A DNA stretch of 64,000 nucleotides from Bettongia penicillata ogilbyi (GCA_023548195.1 JAJHZJ010000756.1:744001-808000), one strand, 5' to 3'. Shown: positions 22,765 through 33,980, counted from the stretch's first letter. The notes: generated from the letters alone by a model not told the origin. A program made the numbers and translations.

Positions 22765-23634
22765 TTTCCCAACCAGTTACTTGACTTTTGGGTCCTTTGT
22801 CAAGAGTAGGGTATACTCTGGGGATCTGTAAGATCTCAGTTCCTCCAAGGTGGCACAATCAAGGGTGTACACTGGTCTGGGAGCAACAAAAAACTTTTCA
22901 GCCCAGAATCTGTGAGTAGTAGTTTCCTCTCCACTACCACCTGGCCTCCAGTTCCACTAAGCCAACACTGAGGGCTGAGATTCAGATAAACTTCTCAATT
23001 CCCCCAAGTGCTTTAGGTAGGGGGTAGGGCTAGTGTGAGATAAAGATCAGCTGCTCGATTTCCCCAGGAGTATCAGGTGGAGGCAGGGCTGCCACAGAGG
23101 GCTGAGGTATGGATCAGCTACTCAGATACCCTGGGGCTTTATGATCCAATAATGGATGCAGGCTGCTGTGGGAGATGCTTCAGCCCAATGTGGCCTCTGA
23201 TGCTGCCTGAGGCTGGAGCTATGGGAAGACATGACTCCTTCTCAGTCAGCTGAAAAATCCTTCTCACTGACCTTTGGCGCCTGTGGGTTGAGGGATCTGC
23301 AAACTGCTGTTACTGCCACTGGGGATTACACCCCCAAGACCTGCTCTGGTCCTTCTCCTGGTGTTGTTCCACACAGTTAATGCTGAACTGGGCTCTGCTC
23401 TGCATCTGGTGCAACAGATCTTTCCTGTTGGCCTGTCAGGTCCCCCTTGGATGGAAATATCCTCCACTCCATTGTTCTGTGGCTTCTGCTGCTCTAGAAT
23501 TTGTTGAGAGTCTTTTTTTTTTACAGTAATTTATTTTATAGGCTGTCATAAAAAATAATTTTTAAAGAAACAAATAATATTTTTAAAAAACCTAAACCAG
23601 GATATCCAGGATTGGGGTAAGGCAAAAGTAGAAG

Positions 23635-23785
23635 AGAAAAAACACTCATTAAATGCCTACTATATTCTAGGCATTGTGGTAAGCACTTTAGAAAATGTTA
23701 TCTTGTTTCATCCTCACAACAAACCTGGAAGGTGAGTACCACTATAATTTCCATTTCACAGCAAAAGAAACTAAAGTAAGGGTCC
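23635..23785 (-). mobile_element. MIR/THER1-type SINE fragment
   Basis: Antisense MIR-like order: cattaaatgcctactat, ctaggcattgtggtaagcac, tttcatcctcacaacaa and ccatttcacagc. It lacks the tRNA-like head. Confidence 0.7.
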
Positions 23786-23789
23786 CGCT

Positions 23790-24655
23790 GTCATGCCCAA
23801 GCTTCAGATATATACCAAAGTCCCTATTTCCCTTAGCAGTTACAAAATCACCTAAGTTTCTGTATCCATACTTGGGTGATTGTGGGAAGACATATACCTA
23901 AGACCAAGGTTAAGGTTTCTCTGAGCTTCAGGTCATCCTCGCTATATGATTAGAGGCCACATGTTTTAAATTATGGTGATATTGGGGGAAGGCTAGCAAA
24001 TGTACAGAGAGTTGCTAGAACCAGTAACCAAAGTATTGTCATACCAGCAAATTTCCAGTGAACCTTAAAGGCCCCTAGTTTCTTTGAGGAGTCTGGAGGC
24101 AGACCAGAGGGGAATAAGATATCCTTCTCAGGTGAAGGTAGCTGGAAGATGGGTCTCCAACTGAATCATAGTAACAGTGGCTAGTCAGCATGAATGAATT
24201 GTGGGAATGAGCATTATGAGCTCTTGAGAGTCAGTATTGTATGACTCTTAATGGGAAACTCCATACCACTTATTGGGGATAAGGGCAAATGGAAACTCTT
24301 GGAGTTACACAAATCATCTCGTAGTTATTTCAAACCAATATCATATGAATGATAGTGGTTTACAGAGATTGCCAATGCTGTTTATGCTATTCTTGGATGA
24401 GACTAATTAAGAGAAATTTGCATTCACCTTTTGCTATCCTTGTCCATGGTTACCTGAATTCTCTTATATTGCCATTGTCTTTTGGAAAGAAACTGGAAAG
24501 AAACCCTGCTTCCTTGGGGTATTGATGTACAACATTAATTGATGATGTAATATTGACTGTGCCTGATTTGGTCCAATGGCAGAGGTTACAGATTGGTTAA
24601 TTTTATATATGAGAGATAAGTAGGGAGAGAGTAATCTAAAAAACAACAACAAAAC
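23790..24655. other. Unassigned stretch
   Basis: About 870 bp of mixed composition with no repeat family or gene I can name. No long open frame. At 24663-24687 there is a short copy of an L1-type 5' start (ccaagatggtgga) just before HAL1-6. Confidence 0.5.
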
Positions 24656-25008
24656 TGAGGGTCATCCAAGATGGTGGATTAGAAGCAGTTATCCAGAGGG
24701 GTGGAGCCAAGATGATGGGGTAGAAGGATGGATTTACTCTAGCTCTCCTCCAATAGCCCATGAAAACCTATAAAAAATGACTCTAAACATATTCTAGAGC
24801 ACCAAAAGACACAAAATGACAGACTGAAAGAGATTTCCAGCCCAAGACAGCCTGGAAAGCCAATAGGAAAGGTCTATTATACTAGACTCAGAGTGGAGTG
24901 TAGCCCAGTCCTGGCAACATGGCACAGCACAGACATGACTGAAGCAGGCTTCAGGTCATGGAATCATGGGTAGCAGCTGTGATTCCCATATTTCTTTTTT
25001 TTAAAAAA

Positions 25009-25104
25009 TTTCCCAATGCTTTTATTGACAAGAGGGAAACACAGCGTATCATTTACTCTACCTCCCTTTACGTCTTCCCCCTGGATTTTGAGGTAGCTTT
25101 TTTT
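25009..25104 (-). other. Candidate 3'-transduced segment of HAL1-7
   Basis: About 95 bp between the element's own A-rich tail (25105-25118) and a second terminal A-run (about 24993-25008, minus sense). It contains a canonical AATAAA about 13-18 bp before the terminal A-run. The sequence is absent at the 3' ends of the other HAL1 copies in the window. Confidence 0.75.
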
Positions 25105-26117
25105 TTTTATTTATTTAACTTTTTACATTCATTTTCACAAAATTTTGGGTTCCAAATTTTCTCCCCTTTTATTCCCTCCCTTCACCCCAATACACCGAGC
25201 AATCTAATTTTCCCTATCTCCAATCTTCCCTCTCTTCTGTCATCCCTCCCTTCTCTTGTCCCCATCTTCTCTTTTGTCCTGTAGGGCCAGATGACTTTCT
25301 ATTCCTCATTAACTGTATGTCTTCTTTCCTAGTAGCAACAACAATACTAAACAATTGTTCCTAAAATTTGAGTTCCAAATTCTCCCCATCCCTCCCTCCG
25401 CACCCATTCCCTTTGGGAAGTCAGGCAATTCAATATAGGCCATATCTGTGTGGTTTTGCAAATGAATTCCATGATAGTCGTGTTGTGTAAGACTAACTGA
25501 ATTACACTCCATCCTATCCTGCCCCTCATTGTTTCTATTCTGTCTTTTGATCCTGTCCCTCCCCGAGTGTTGACTTCAAATTGCTCCCTCCTCCCATTGC
25601 CCTCCCTTCCATGATCCTCCCTGCCTTGCTTATCTCCTTCTCCCCCACTTTCCTGTACTGTAAGATAGGTTTTCATACCAAAATGAGTGTGCATTTTATT
25701 CCTTCCTTTAGTCAAATGTGATGAGGGTAAACTAATTGTTTTTTTTTCTCAGCTCTCCTCTTCTTCCCGCCACTAAAAAGTCTCCTGCTTGCCTCTTAAA
25801 TGACATATAATTTACCCCATTCCATTTCACCCTCTTTCCTCCCCCTACCTTTCTCTCTCACCATTTACCTTAATTTCTTTTAAGATATGGTCCCATCCTA
25901 TTCAATTCACTCTGTGCTCTCTGTCTCTGTATGTGCGTGCATCTGTGTATGTGTGTGTGTGTGCATGCGTGTACATGTGTGTGGTCCCACCAACTACCCA
26001 GATACTGAAAAGTTTTAAGAGTTACAAATATTGTCTTTCCATGTAGGAATGTAAACAGTTCACTTATGGTAAGTCCCTTATGACTTCTCTTTGCTGTTTA
26101 CTTTTTCATGCTTCTTC

Positions 26118-27218
26118 TCATTCTTGTGTTTGAAAGTCAAATTTTCTTCTCAGCTCTGGTCTTTTCATCAAGAATGCTTGAAAGTCCTCTGTTTCATTGA
26201 AAGACCATATTTTCCCCTGAAGTATTATACTCAGTTTTTTTGGGTAGGTGATTCTTGGTTTGAGTCCTAGTTCCTTTGTCTTCTGGAATATCCTATTCCA
26301 CGCCCTTTGATCCCTTAATGTAGAAGCTGCTAGATCTTGAGTTATCCTGATTGTATTTCCACAGTACTGGAATTGTTTTTTTCTAGCTGCTTGCAAGATT
26401 TTCTCCTTGACCTGGGAGTTCTGGAATTTGGCCACAATGTTCCTAGGAGTTTCTCTTTTTGGATCTCTTTCAGGTGGTGATCGATGGATTCTTTCAATAC
26501 TTATTTTGCCCTCTGGTTGTAGAATGTCAGGGCAGTTTTCCTCAGTAATTTCATGGAAGATGATATCTAGGCTCTTTTTTTGATCATGACTTTCAGGTAG
26601 TCCCATAATTTTTAAATTGTCTCTCCTGGATCTATTTTGCAGGTCAGTTGTTTTTCCCATGAGATATTTCACATTCTCTTCCATTTTTTCATTCTTTTGG
26701 TTTTGTTTGGTGACTATTTGGATTCTCAGAAAGTCATTAGACTCCATCTGTTCCTTTCTAATTTTGAGAGAACTATTCTCTTCAGTGAGCTTTTGAGCCT
26801 CTTTTTCCATTTGGCTAATTCTGCTTTTGAAAGCATTCTTTTCCTCGTTGGCTTTTTGAACCTCTTTTGCCAATTGAGTGAGCCTATTTTTCAAGGTGTT
26901 AGTTTCTTCAGCATTTTTTTGGGTCTCCTTTACTAAGGTATTGACCGGTTTTTCATGCTTTTCTTGCATCTCTCTCATTTCTCTTCCCAGTTTTTCCTCC
27001 ACCTGTCTAACTTGCTTTTCAAAATCCTTTTTTAGCTCTTTCAAGGCCTGAGCCCACCTGACATCCCCCTGGGATGTCTGGGATACAGAGGCCCTGCCGT
27101 CCACGTCTTTCCCTGATGGCAAGAATATTTCCCTGTCATCAGATCTGAAAGGCGGGATCATTTGCATCTGTTCAAAAAAGCTCTCTATAGTCTTATTTTT
27201 CTTCCCTTTTCTGGGCAT
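26118..27218 (-). CDS. HAL1 ORF1 protein, complete (366 aa)
   Basis: L1-type ORF1p, a trimeric RNA chaperone that coats its own RNA in cytoplasmic particles (known for L1). Start ATG has A at -3. Residues 1-15 are basic then hydrophobic (MPRKGKKNKTIESFF), and 16-55 are variable. A long Lys/Glu-rich coiled coil spans about 56-198 (LKNRLTQLAKEVQKANEEKN and similar heptads). The RNA-recognition domain (about 200-256) begins NLKIMGLPESHD. The C-terminal domain (about 258-355) has PRNIVAKFQ, KEKILQAARKK, IRITQDLAASTL, PRITYPKKLS and FLMKRPEL. Length is close to human L1 ORF1p (338 aa). There is no ORF2 downstream, so movement would need reverse transcriptase from L1. The undamaged frame means a recent insertion. 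Whether it is expressed is unknown. Confidence 0.9.
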   Translation of the reverse strand: MPRKGKKNKTIESFFEQMQMIPPFRSDDREIFLPSGKDVDGRASVSQTSQGDVRWAQALKELKKDFEKQVRQVEEKLGREMREMQEKHEKPVNTLVKETQKNAEETNTLKNRLTQLAKEVQKANEEKNAFKSRISQMEKEAQKLTEENSSLKIRKEQMESNDFLRIQIVTKQNQKNEKMEENVKYLMGKTTDLQNRSRRDNLKIMGLPESHDQKKSLDIIFHEITEENCPDILQPEGKISIERIHRSPPERDPKRETPRNIVAKFQNSQVKEKILQAARKKQFQYCGNTIRITQDLAASTLRDQRAWNRIFQKTKELGLKPRITYPKKLSIILQGKIWSFNETEDFQAFLMKRPELRRKFDFQTQE

Positions 27219-28005
27219 TTTACCAGCCAGTTACTTGACTTCTGAGATTCCTCTCCACCCCTGCCTAGATCCGCCCAGCTAGTGCTTGGAGTCTAAGATT
27301 CAAACAGGCTTTCCGCAGCAGGCGTGGCTGCTATTCAATGTGAGCTTTAGTTCTGTACCTTCAGTAATAGAGCAGGTGGGGGCAGGGCCGCCTCCCAGGC
27401 TCAGCTTCCTCAGGGGCTTTATGCAGAGACCTTCAGTAATGGAGCGGGTGGGGCAGGGCTGGCTCCCAGGCTCAGCTCCTTCAGGTGGTTTATGCAGAGA
27501 CTTTCAGTAATGAAGATCCTGCCTGCTCGGGGAGTCCCGGGGGCTGCCACTGCTGCCTCTGCCTCTGCTGCTTCCTGCCCCTGCCTCTGCCTCTGCCACT
27601 TCCTGCCCCTGCCTCTGCCTCTGCTGCTTTCTCCCGAGGGGTCCCAAGCCACGGAGACACCCCGCTCCCCTCTCGGCCAGCCTAGACGTGTCTCTCACTG
27701 ACCTGTAGTGTCTGTGGATGGAGGGACCTTCTCAGCCATTGGAGATTCTGCCCCTGAAGCCTGCTCAGATCTGCTCCTCTCGGCTGTGTGGCAAAGGAAG
27801 CGCTGGGCTCCACTTTCTGGGGCGCGATGGACCCTGGGGAGGGCTCTCCGGGGCTCTCTGGAACGGAAATCTCTTCCACTGTGTTTCTGCACACCCTGCA
27901 GTGATCCAGAACTTGTGGGGAGCTCTTCTTACATTCAATCCATGGGCTGTGGTTTCAGAGCTCGCATGCGTGAGTCTTTCTACTTCGCCATCTTGACTCC
28001 ACCCC
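27219..28005 (-). promoter_or_regulatory. HAL1-7 5' UTR, candidate internal promoter
   Basis: About 790 bp, GC- and CpG-rich compared with its surroundings, with a YY1-like core (cgccatcttg on plus, 27987-27996) at its 5' tip. By analogy with L1 the 5' UTR should hold an internal RNA polymerase II promoter (inference). It includes repeated CTGCCTCTGCC-type blocks at 27540-27630, which create spurious open frames on both strands. Confidence 0.55.
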
Positions 28006-29710
28006 CCGGTCCCCATATTTCTTATCTCAACAAATGCCAATGAGAGCTTCAAAGGTTACCTGGGGGGGGGGTGGTCTGGCCCCAGTCCCAACCCCAGGGC
28101 AATAGCAACATCCACTTTTGGAGTCCTCCACCTAAACACCTTAGGGGAATTGAGCAGCTGATCTGATTCTCAGTTCTGAGTGGCAGTGCTGAGGTGAGGT
28201 GGAGTAGTAGCTGTGGAGAGGGAATCCTACTCGCAGATCCTAGGCAGAAAAGAGTGTCTCAGTACAGGCCAGGAGAGGACTAAACTTCTCTCCCTTGATT
28301 ATGCCACCTTCGAGGAACTGGGAACTTACAGGTCCCTACAGCATACCCTCTACTTGACAAAGGACTCAAAAGTCAAGTAACTGGTTGGGAAAATGCCCCC
28401 AAAAAGGAAAACATAAGACTATAAATGGTTACTTTTTTGGTGAAAGGGCATTTTCTTCCATCATTTTGGATGAGGAAGAATAAAGTATTCCATCAGAGGA
28501 AGATATCAAAGTCAAGACTTCTACATCCAAAACCTTCAAAAAAAATATGCAATGGTCTCAGGCCATGGATAAGTTGAAAAAGGATTTTGAAAATCAAGGA
28601 AGAGACGTGGAGGAAAAATAGGAAGAGAAATGAGAGTGATACAAGAATATCATGAAAAATGAATCAACGGATGTCTAAAGGAGACCCCAAAAATGTTGAA
28701 GAAAATAACACCTTTAAAAACAGACTAACCTGAAGATGGCAAAGTGAGAGCAACGACTCACCTAAGCTCTTAGATAAATTCCTTCAGGTACCTCTAAAAA
28801 GAGAATCTGACCCATTTTTGGAGGCACAGAATCCAATAGGAGACAGACTGTGGCAATTCACAACCCAGGAAAGACTGGAAGGTCAACGGGAAGGATCTGT
28901 TCCACGGGGGTGAGTCCACAGTGCACAGAGCAATGCATCCAGCACAGCAGAGTGGGATGGCCCCTGGGAGGCCTGAGGAAGCAACAGATGGAATGGCAGA
29001 GCCACAACCCAGGGTGAGAGACCAGCAGAGCTGAGCAAGCGACAGCCACTGAGCCCCAGATATCACCCACAGCAGCTCCTGGGACTTTCAGTCCATAGAT
29101 CAAATGTCTGTAAGTTACCTACTAGAACTTCCAGGAGCTAAAATGGTGGCATGATCCGTAAAAGCTCTCTCCTCCCCCATTGTTGACCTTGAAAGAACTA
29201 TAAAATATTTACATAGAAAAATCCCAGATCAGTGGACACAGTGAAGGAGCAAACAGTCTCATAACCCCTGAGGCTAGGAAAATACCTAAGGGGGATTCCT
29301 TTTACTGCAGCAGAAGTGAACTGGAGTGAGAGGGGCCCCAGGGCAGTGGAAACTCGCACTAGGATGCAGGCAAGCCTCAATGGTAGGAGAAGAGCTCCAG
29401 GGAAGGTGGAAAGTTGCACTAGAACTCGGTTGAGCCTCAACTCTCCAGGGAAAACAGGAAGACAATAGGGCAGCCAGGAGGCAACCAATCCCTGAGCTTC
29501 CCTTTGCCTCAACTCAGCTAAGGAGATCTCCTGGGACCAGATGACCCCTCCCCCACACTTAACAAGCTAATCCCAGGGCTGATCTGGGGAAATAGAAAGC
29601 AAAAAGATAAAAAGGCATCTGCCCTTAGCTTTTTTACACCAGTCAGTTCAACACCAAGTTCTCCAGCTTCTAACTGAAAGAACCAGAAGCCACAACACAA
29701 ATCATCAACA

Positions 29711-30852
29711 TGAGTAAGAAAAAGCAAAGCAAGGGTGAAAAAAACCATAGAATGTTTCTATGGGGACAAGAACCAAAAGACTACCAAAGAGGTCATTAGT
29801 GAGAATGTACCCTCCCATATGAAACTTCAGAAAGGACCATGAGCTGCTCACATGCACAAACAGTGCTCCTGGAACAGCTGAAGAAGGAAATAGAAGAAAA
29901 ACTGGCCAATGATTTTAAAAGTATGAAAAAAGAATTCACTGATGAGAGCATCTCTTTGAAAAGGAAAATTGAATAAATGCAAAAGGAAGCGCAAAACCTA
30001 ACTGGGAAAATTGGACAAATGGACAAAGAAGTACAAAAACTAACTGGAGAAAATAACTTCTTAAAAGGAACAATTGGACAAATGGAAAAGTAGATACAAA
30101 AGTTAACTGAAGAAAACGATTTGATAAAAATTAGAATTGGGCAAGCAGAAACTGATGACTCTATGAGACATAAAGAATCAGTCAAACAAAATCTAAAGAA
30201 TGTAAAGATAGAAAAAAATGTAACATATCTAACTGGAAAAACAACTGACCTGGAAAATAGATGAAGAAGAGAAAACTTAAGAATTATTGGTCTACCAGAA
30301 AGCCACGATAAAAAAAAACAAAAAAACAGACTGTATAATATCTTCCAAGAAATCATCAAGAAAAACTTCCCAGAAGTGCTAGATCCAGAGGGCAAAAGAG
30401 TCATCGAAAGAATCCACTGTTCTCCTCCAGAAGTGCTAGATCCAGAGGGCAAAAGAGTCATCTAAAGAATCCACTGTTCTCCTCCCAAAAGGGATCCCAA
30501 ACTAAAAACCCCAAGAAATATTGTTGCCAAATTCCAGAACTATTAAGTGAAGGAGAAAACACTACAGGCAGCCAGAAAGAAACTATTCAAATATCGAGGA
30601 GCAACTGTCAGGATCACACAGGATCCTGAGGCTTTGACATTAAAAGACAGAAGGAATTGGAATGCGATATTCTGTAAGGCAAAGAAGCTGGGACTACAAC
30701 CAAGGATCAATTACCCAGCAAAGTTCAATATAACATTTCAGGCAAGGAGATGGACATTCAGTGAAATTAGGGATTTCCAGACCTTCTTGACTAAAAGACC
30801 AGAACTCAATAGAAAATTTGCTCTTCAAATGCAGGTCGTAAAAGAGGAATAA
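29711..30852 (+). pseudogene. L1 ORF1, broken
   Basis: ATG at 29711 gives MSKKKQSKGEKNHRMFLWG, an N-terminus unlike the HAL1 MPRKGKK type. The coiled coil runs through 29870-30260 with stops (for example at 29973 and 30090). The C-terminal domain is open at 30547-30852 (KEKTLQAARKKLFKYRGATVR and ITQDPEALTL). A 57-bp tandem duplication (30371-30427 and 30428-30484) doubles the segment around VLDPEGKRVIERIHCSPP. Not functional. Confidence 0.85.
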
Positions 30853-31439
30853 AAAGGTAAATGGGAAAAGAAAAACTTGTTACTCAATTTGGGCAAACCA
30901 TTTACCTCCCTATAAGGGAGGATGATACTTGCTAATCCTGAGAATTGTACATCTATTATGAAATATAGAAGGGATATACACAGAGAGGATGGGTATAAAG
31001 TAAATGATGTGAAGATAAAAATATCATTTAAGCATGCAAAGGGATTATAACAGGAGATGTGGAAAGGAGGAAGCCGAAACTGGTAAATTACATCACAAGA
31101 AGAAGTACAAAATTATAGTAGAGGGAAAGGGGGGAGAGATATGAGCATTGTTTGAGAGGTACTCTCATCTGATTTGGTTCAAGGTGGGAACAATAAACTT
31201 AATTAAATATATAAATCTAACTAGCTCTATAGGCAGTAGGAGGGGAAGGGGGAAGAAAAGGGAGGGGAAGCTAAAAGATAGTGAAGAAGTAGTAAGGGTA
31301 AAGGGGAGTAAAAGGGAGGGGGCTGAAAGAAGGAAGGGAAGGTTGAGGGAGGTGGTGGTCAAAAATTAAATCTCTGTTGTGGAGGGGAAGGGAGGAGGGG
31401 GAACTAAAAGCATAAATGGGGAGAAAGAGGATGGAGGGA

Positions 31440-32352
31440 AAGACACAGATAGTAAGCGTAACTGTGAATGTGAATGGGATGAACCCTCCCATAAAACGGA
31501 GACGGATAGCAGAATGGATTAAAACCCATAATCCAAAAATACGTTGTTTACAAGAAACACATGTGTAATGGGGGGATACACACAGGATAAAGGTAAAAGG
31601 TTGGAGCAGAATATATTGTGCCTCAGCTGATGTCAGAAAAGCAGGGGTAGCAATCCTAATCTCAGACAAAGCAAAAGCAGAAATAGATCTAATCAAAAGA
31701 GAAAAGGAAGGAAACTATATCCTGCTAAAAAGCATAATAAACAATGAAGCAATATCATTACTAAACATGTATGCTCCAAGTGGTATAGCATCCAAATTTT
31801 TAGAGGAGAGGCTGGGCAAGTTGAAGGAAGAAATAGACAGAAAAACTATACCAGTCGGGGGCCTCAACGTCCCCCTCTCTGAACTTGATAAATCTAATCT
31901 CAAAATAAACAAGAAAGAGGTTAAGGAGGTAAATAAAACTCTGGATAATGTAGATATGATAGATCTCTGGAAAAAACTGAATAGGAACAGAAAAGAATAT
32001 ACCTTTTTCTCAGCAGTACATGGCACCTATACAAAAATTGACCATGTTCTAGGGCATAAAAAACTCACAATCCAATGCAGAAAGAAAGAGATGGTTAATG
32101 CATCCTTCTCAGATCATAATGCAATAAAAATTATATGTAATAAAAGACGATGGAAAGATAAACCAAATATCAATTGGAAACTAAATCATCTAATCCTAAA
32201 GATGGAATGGGTTAAAGAAGAAATCATAGAAACAATCAACAACTTCATTCAAGAGAATGACAATAATAAGACAACCTATCAAATCTTATAGGATACTGCA
32301 AAAGCAGTTCTTAGGGAAAGTTTTATATCTTTGAATGCCTATATAAATACAT
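31440..32352 (+). pseudogene. L1 ORF2 N-terminal (endonuclease) part, broken and truncated
   Basis: L1 ORF2 begins with an AP-like endonuclease that nicks target DNA at TTTT/AA sites (family knowledge). Visible here are VNVNGMNPPIKRRRIAEWI near 31460-31520, then KAGVAILISDKAKAEIDLI near 31640, and an open stretch (31767-32291) with EYTFFSAVHGTYTKIDHVLG and NASFSDHNAIKI. The catalytic GDFN motif reads GGLN (near 31857-31868), so the metal-binding Asp is lost. The frame stops at 32289-32291, and the element is cut at about 32352, before the reverse transcriptase. Confidence 0.87.
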
Positions 32353-32589
32353 CTATTGTTGAAGGTCTCATCATAAACCCACTGAGGGAACTGAACCCTG
32401 TGTGGTAGCCCTGCCCCACCTGAGCAGCTGATCTTACCCTCACACTGAATAGCAGCCCTGCCCCCACCTAAAACCCCTGAGGCTTTGGAGCAGCTTATCT
32501 GAATCTCAGCCCCCAGGGCTGGCTTGGTGGAACTGGAGGCCAGGTGATTGTGAAGAGGAAACTCAGAAGTCAAGTAACTGGCTGGGAAA

Positions 32590-33980
32590 ATGTCCAAAAA
32601 AGGGGAAAAAATAAGACGATAGAAGGTTACTTTCTTGGGGAACAGGTGTCTCCCCCCATCCTTTTGGATGAGGAAGAACAAGACATACTGTCAGAGGAAT
32701 TCAAGGCCTCTTCCTCCAGGGATCAGGCAATAGAAGACCTTAAAAAACAAGTTAGTAGCTTACTAAAGGAAAACCAAAGAAATGCTGAGGAGAATAACAG
32801 CTTTAAAAAGAGGCTAACTCTTGGAAATTGGAAAAAGAGGTCCAAAAAGCCAAGGAGGAGAAGGAGGTTTTAAAAAGCAGAATTAGCCAAATGGAGGAGA
32901 AGGCTCAAAAGCTCACTGAACAAAATAATTCGCTGAAAGAGAGAATTGTGATGAGGGCCAGGGTGGAGTGCAGTTGACAAGATCAGGACAGACCTTCAGG
33001 GAAACTGTTCTTTGAGACTGTGCTCATTATCATCCAGAATGGCTCTCCATGCCCCCCAGATGTTGCTGTCTCTGTGAGACAAACAAGAGAATTACAGAAA
33101 ACAAGGCATATGTAAAATAGATGCCCTCTAGGCTCACAGTCTTTAAGATAAGACTGATTAAATCACTAGGACAGGAGAGAAGCAGAATGTCACTTAGGCT
33201 TGCAGTTTCTGTCTATAAATACCCTGATCCTCAGATCAATAAACAAAGCTGGTCTATCTTCTCCTGCCTCCCGTGTCCTTCTTCACCACATCACTGAGCC
33301 ATGTAGGGATGCAGGCCATCAACTACAGAATTGAGTCCAGGGAAATGAATGACTATGAGTTAAACCAAGAAGTTGGTAAACAAAACCAAAAATTTGAAAA
33401 AATAGAAGATAAGGTGAAAGAACTCATTGGAAAAACAACTGACCTGGAAAACAGATCCAGGAGAAATAATTTAAAAATTATTGGACTACCTGAAAGTCAT
33501 GATCAAAAACAGAGCCTAGACATTATCTTCCATGCAATTATCAAGGAAAACTGACCTGATGTTATAGAATCAGAGGGCAAAATAGATATTGAAAGAATTC
33601 ATTGATCACTTCCTGAAAGAAAGCCGAACAGAGAAACTTCTAGGAATACTGTGGCCAAATTTCAGAGTTCCCAGATCAAGGAGAAAATACTGCAAGCAGC
33701 TAGAAAGAAACAATTTGAGTACTGTGGAAATACAATCAAGATAACACAGGATCTGGCAGCTTCAACATTAAGGGATTGAAGGGCTTTGAGTGGGATATTT
33801 AAGAAGTCAAAGGAACTGGGACTGAAGCCAAGAATCACCTATCCAGCAAATCTGAATATAATACTTCAAGGGGAAAAGTGGGTCATTCAGTGATATAGTC
33901 GAATTTGAAGATTTCATGTTGAGGAAAAGACCAGATCTGTAGTTAAAAATTTGACTCCCCAAGACAAGAATCAAGAGAAT
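32590..33980 (+). pseudogene. HAL1-8 ORF1, broken
   Basis: N-terminus KNKTIEGYFLGEQVSPPILLDEEE (KTIEGYF type) with a frameshift directly after the ATG. The LTR at 32947-33290 splits the coiled coil. The RNA-recognition domain reads NNLKIIGLPESHDQKQSLDI and is stopped by TGA (33552-33554) where other copies encode Cys, Phe or Tyr. A second TGA replaces CGA (Arg) in the IHRSPPE motif. The C-terminal domain is recognisable to about 33960. Confidence 0.85.
32947..33290 (+). mobile_element. Solo LTR, family B
   Basis: Interrupts HAL1-8 ORF1. Begins tgtgatgagggccaggg and ends near cttcaccaca. It has a TATA box (tataaata, 33214-33221) and a poly(A) signal AATAAA (33238-33243) 24 bp apart start to start, an order typical of gammaretrovirus-like LTRs. 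About 340 bp, with no internal retroviral sequence. A clean TSD was not found, so the exact ends are uncertain by some bases, and the insert may extend to about 33312. Confidence 0.72.

Larger units (their letters stand above)
20640..23525 (-). mobile_element. HAL1-5, nearly full length
   Basis: Minus strand: 5' UTR 23525-22765, ORF1 22764-21661, 3' UTR 21650-20640 with a (GT)n run at 21489-21530 and polypurine blocks (polypyrimidine on plus), ending in an A/TTTA-rich tail. Both of the paired 3' modules typical of HAL1 are present (near 20700-20760 and 20935-20990). The extreme 5' end lacks the YY1-type start. Confidence 0.85.
24997..28010 (-). mobile_element. HAL1-7, full length with intact ORF1 and a 3' transduction
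   Basis: The TSD cccatatttctt lies at 24985-24996 and 28012-28023. On the minus strand the element starts with a G-run and a tggagtcaagatggcg-type start near 28008. It has a GC-rich 5' UTR (to 27219), an intact ORF1 (27218-26118) and a 3' UTR to about 25115 with an A/TAAA tail. Beyond that tail, but still inside the TSDs, lies about 95 bp found in no other copy here, with AATAAA (minus, 25026-25021), then a terminal A-run at the insertion edge. That is the layout of a read-through transcript using a downstream poly(A) signal. Confidence 0.9.
24695..28727 (+). mobile_element. HAL1-6 (old), split by HAL1-7
   Basis: Left part 24695-24984 is a HAL1 5' UTR starting with ggtggagccaagatgatgg. Right part (28024-28727) is the rest of the 5' UTR and the start of ORF1 (ATG at 28393; MPPKRKT, then a stop). 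It stops in the coiled coil, where the next L1 begins. The two halves are separated by HAL1-7 and share its TSD. Confidence 0.82.
28728..32352 (+). mobile_element. L1 with 5' UTR, ORF1 and first part of ORF2
   Basis: Starts with tgaagatggcaaagtgag. It has a ~980-bp 5' UTR (28728-29710), ORF1 (29711-30850), a purine-rich inter-ORF region (30850-31440) and the ORF2 endonuclease region to about 32352, where HAL1-8 begins. The remaining ORF2 and 3' UTR are not found next to it, so the element is truncated on its 3' side. It is the best reference in the window for the L1 inter-ORF region. Confidence 0.85.

Noticed and set aside
27492..28052. Several overlapping open frames on both strands (up to 111 codons)
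   Set aside because: They lie in the GC-rich HAL1-7 5' UTR, and low-complexity CTGCCTCTGCC repeats keep many frames open. No conserved domain.
29796..30461. Minus-strand open frame of 221 codons
   Set aside because: Exact antisense of the L1 ORF1 coiled coil. Ser/Phe/Ile-rich shadow translation.
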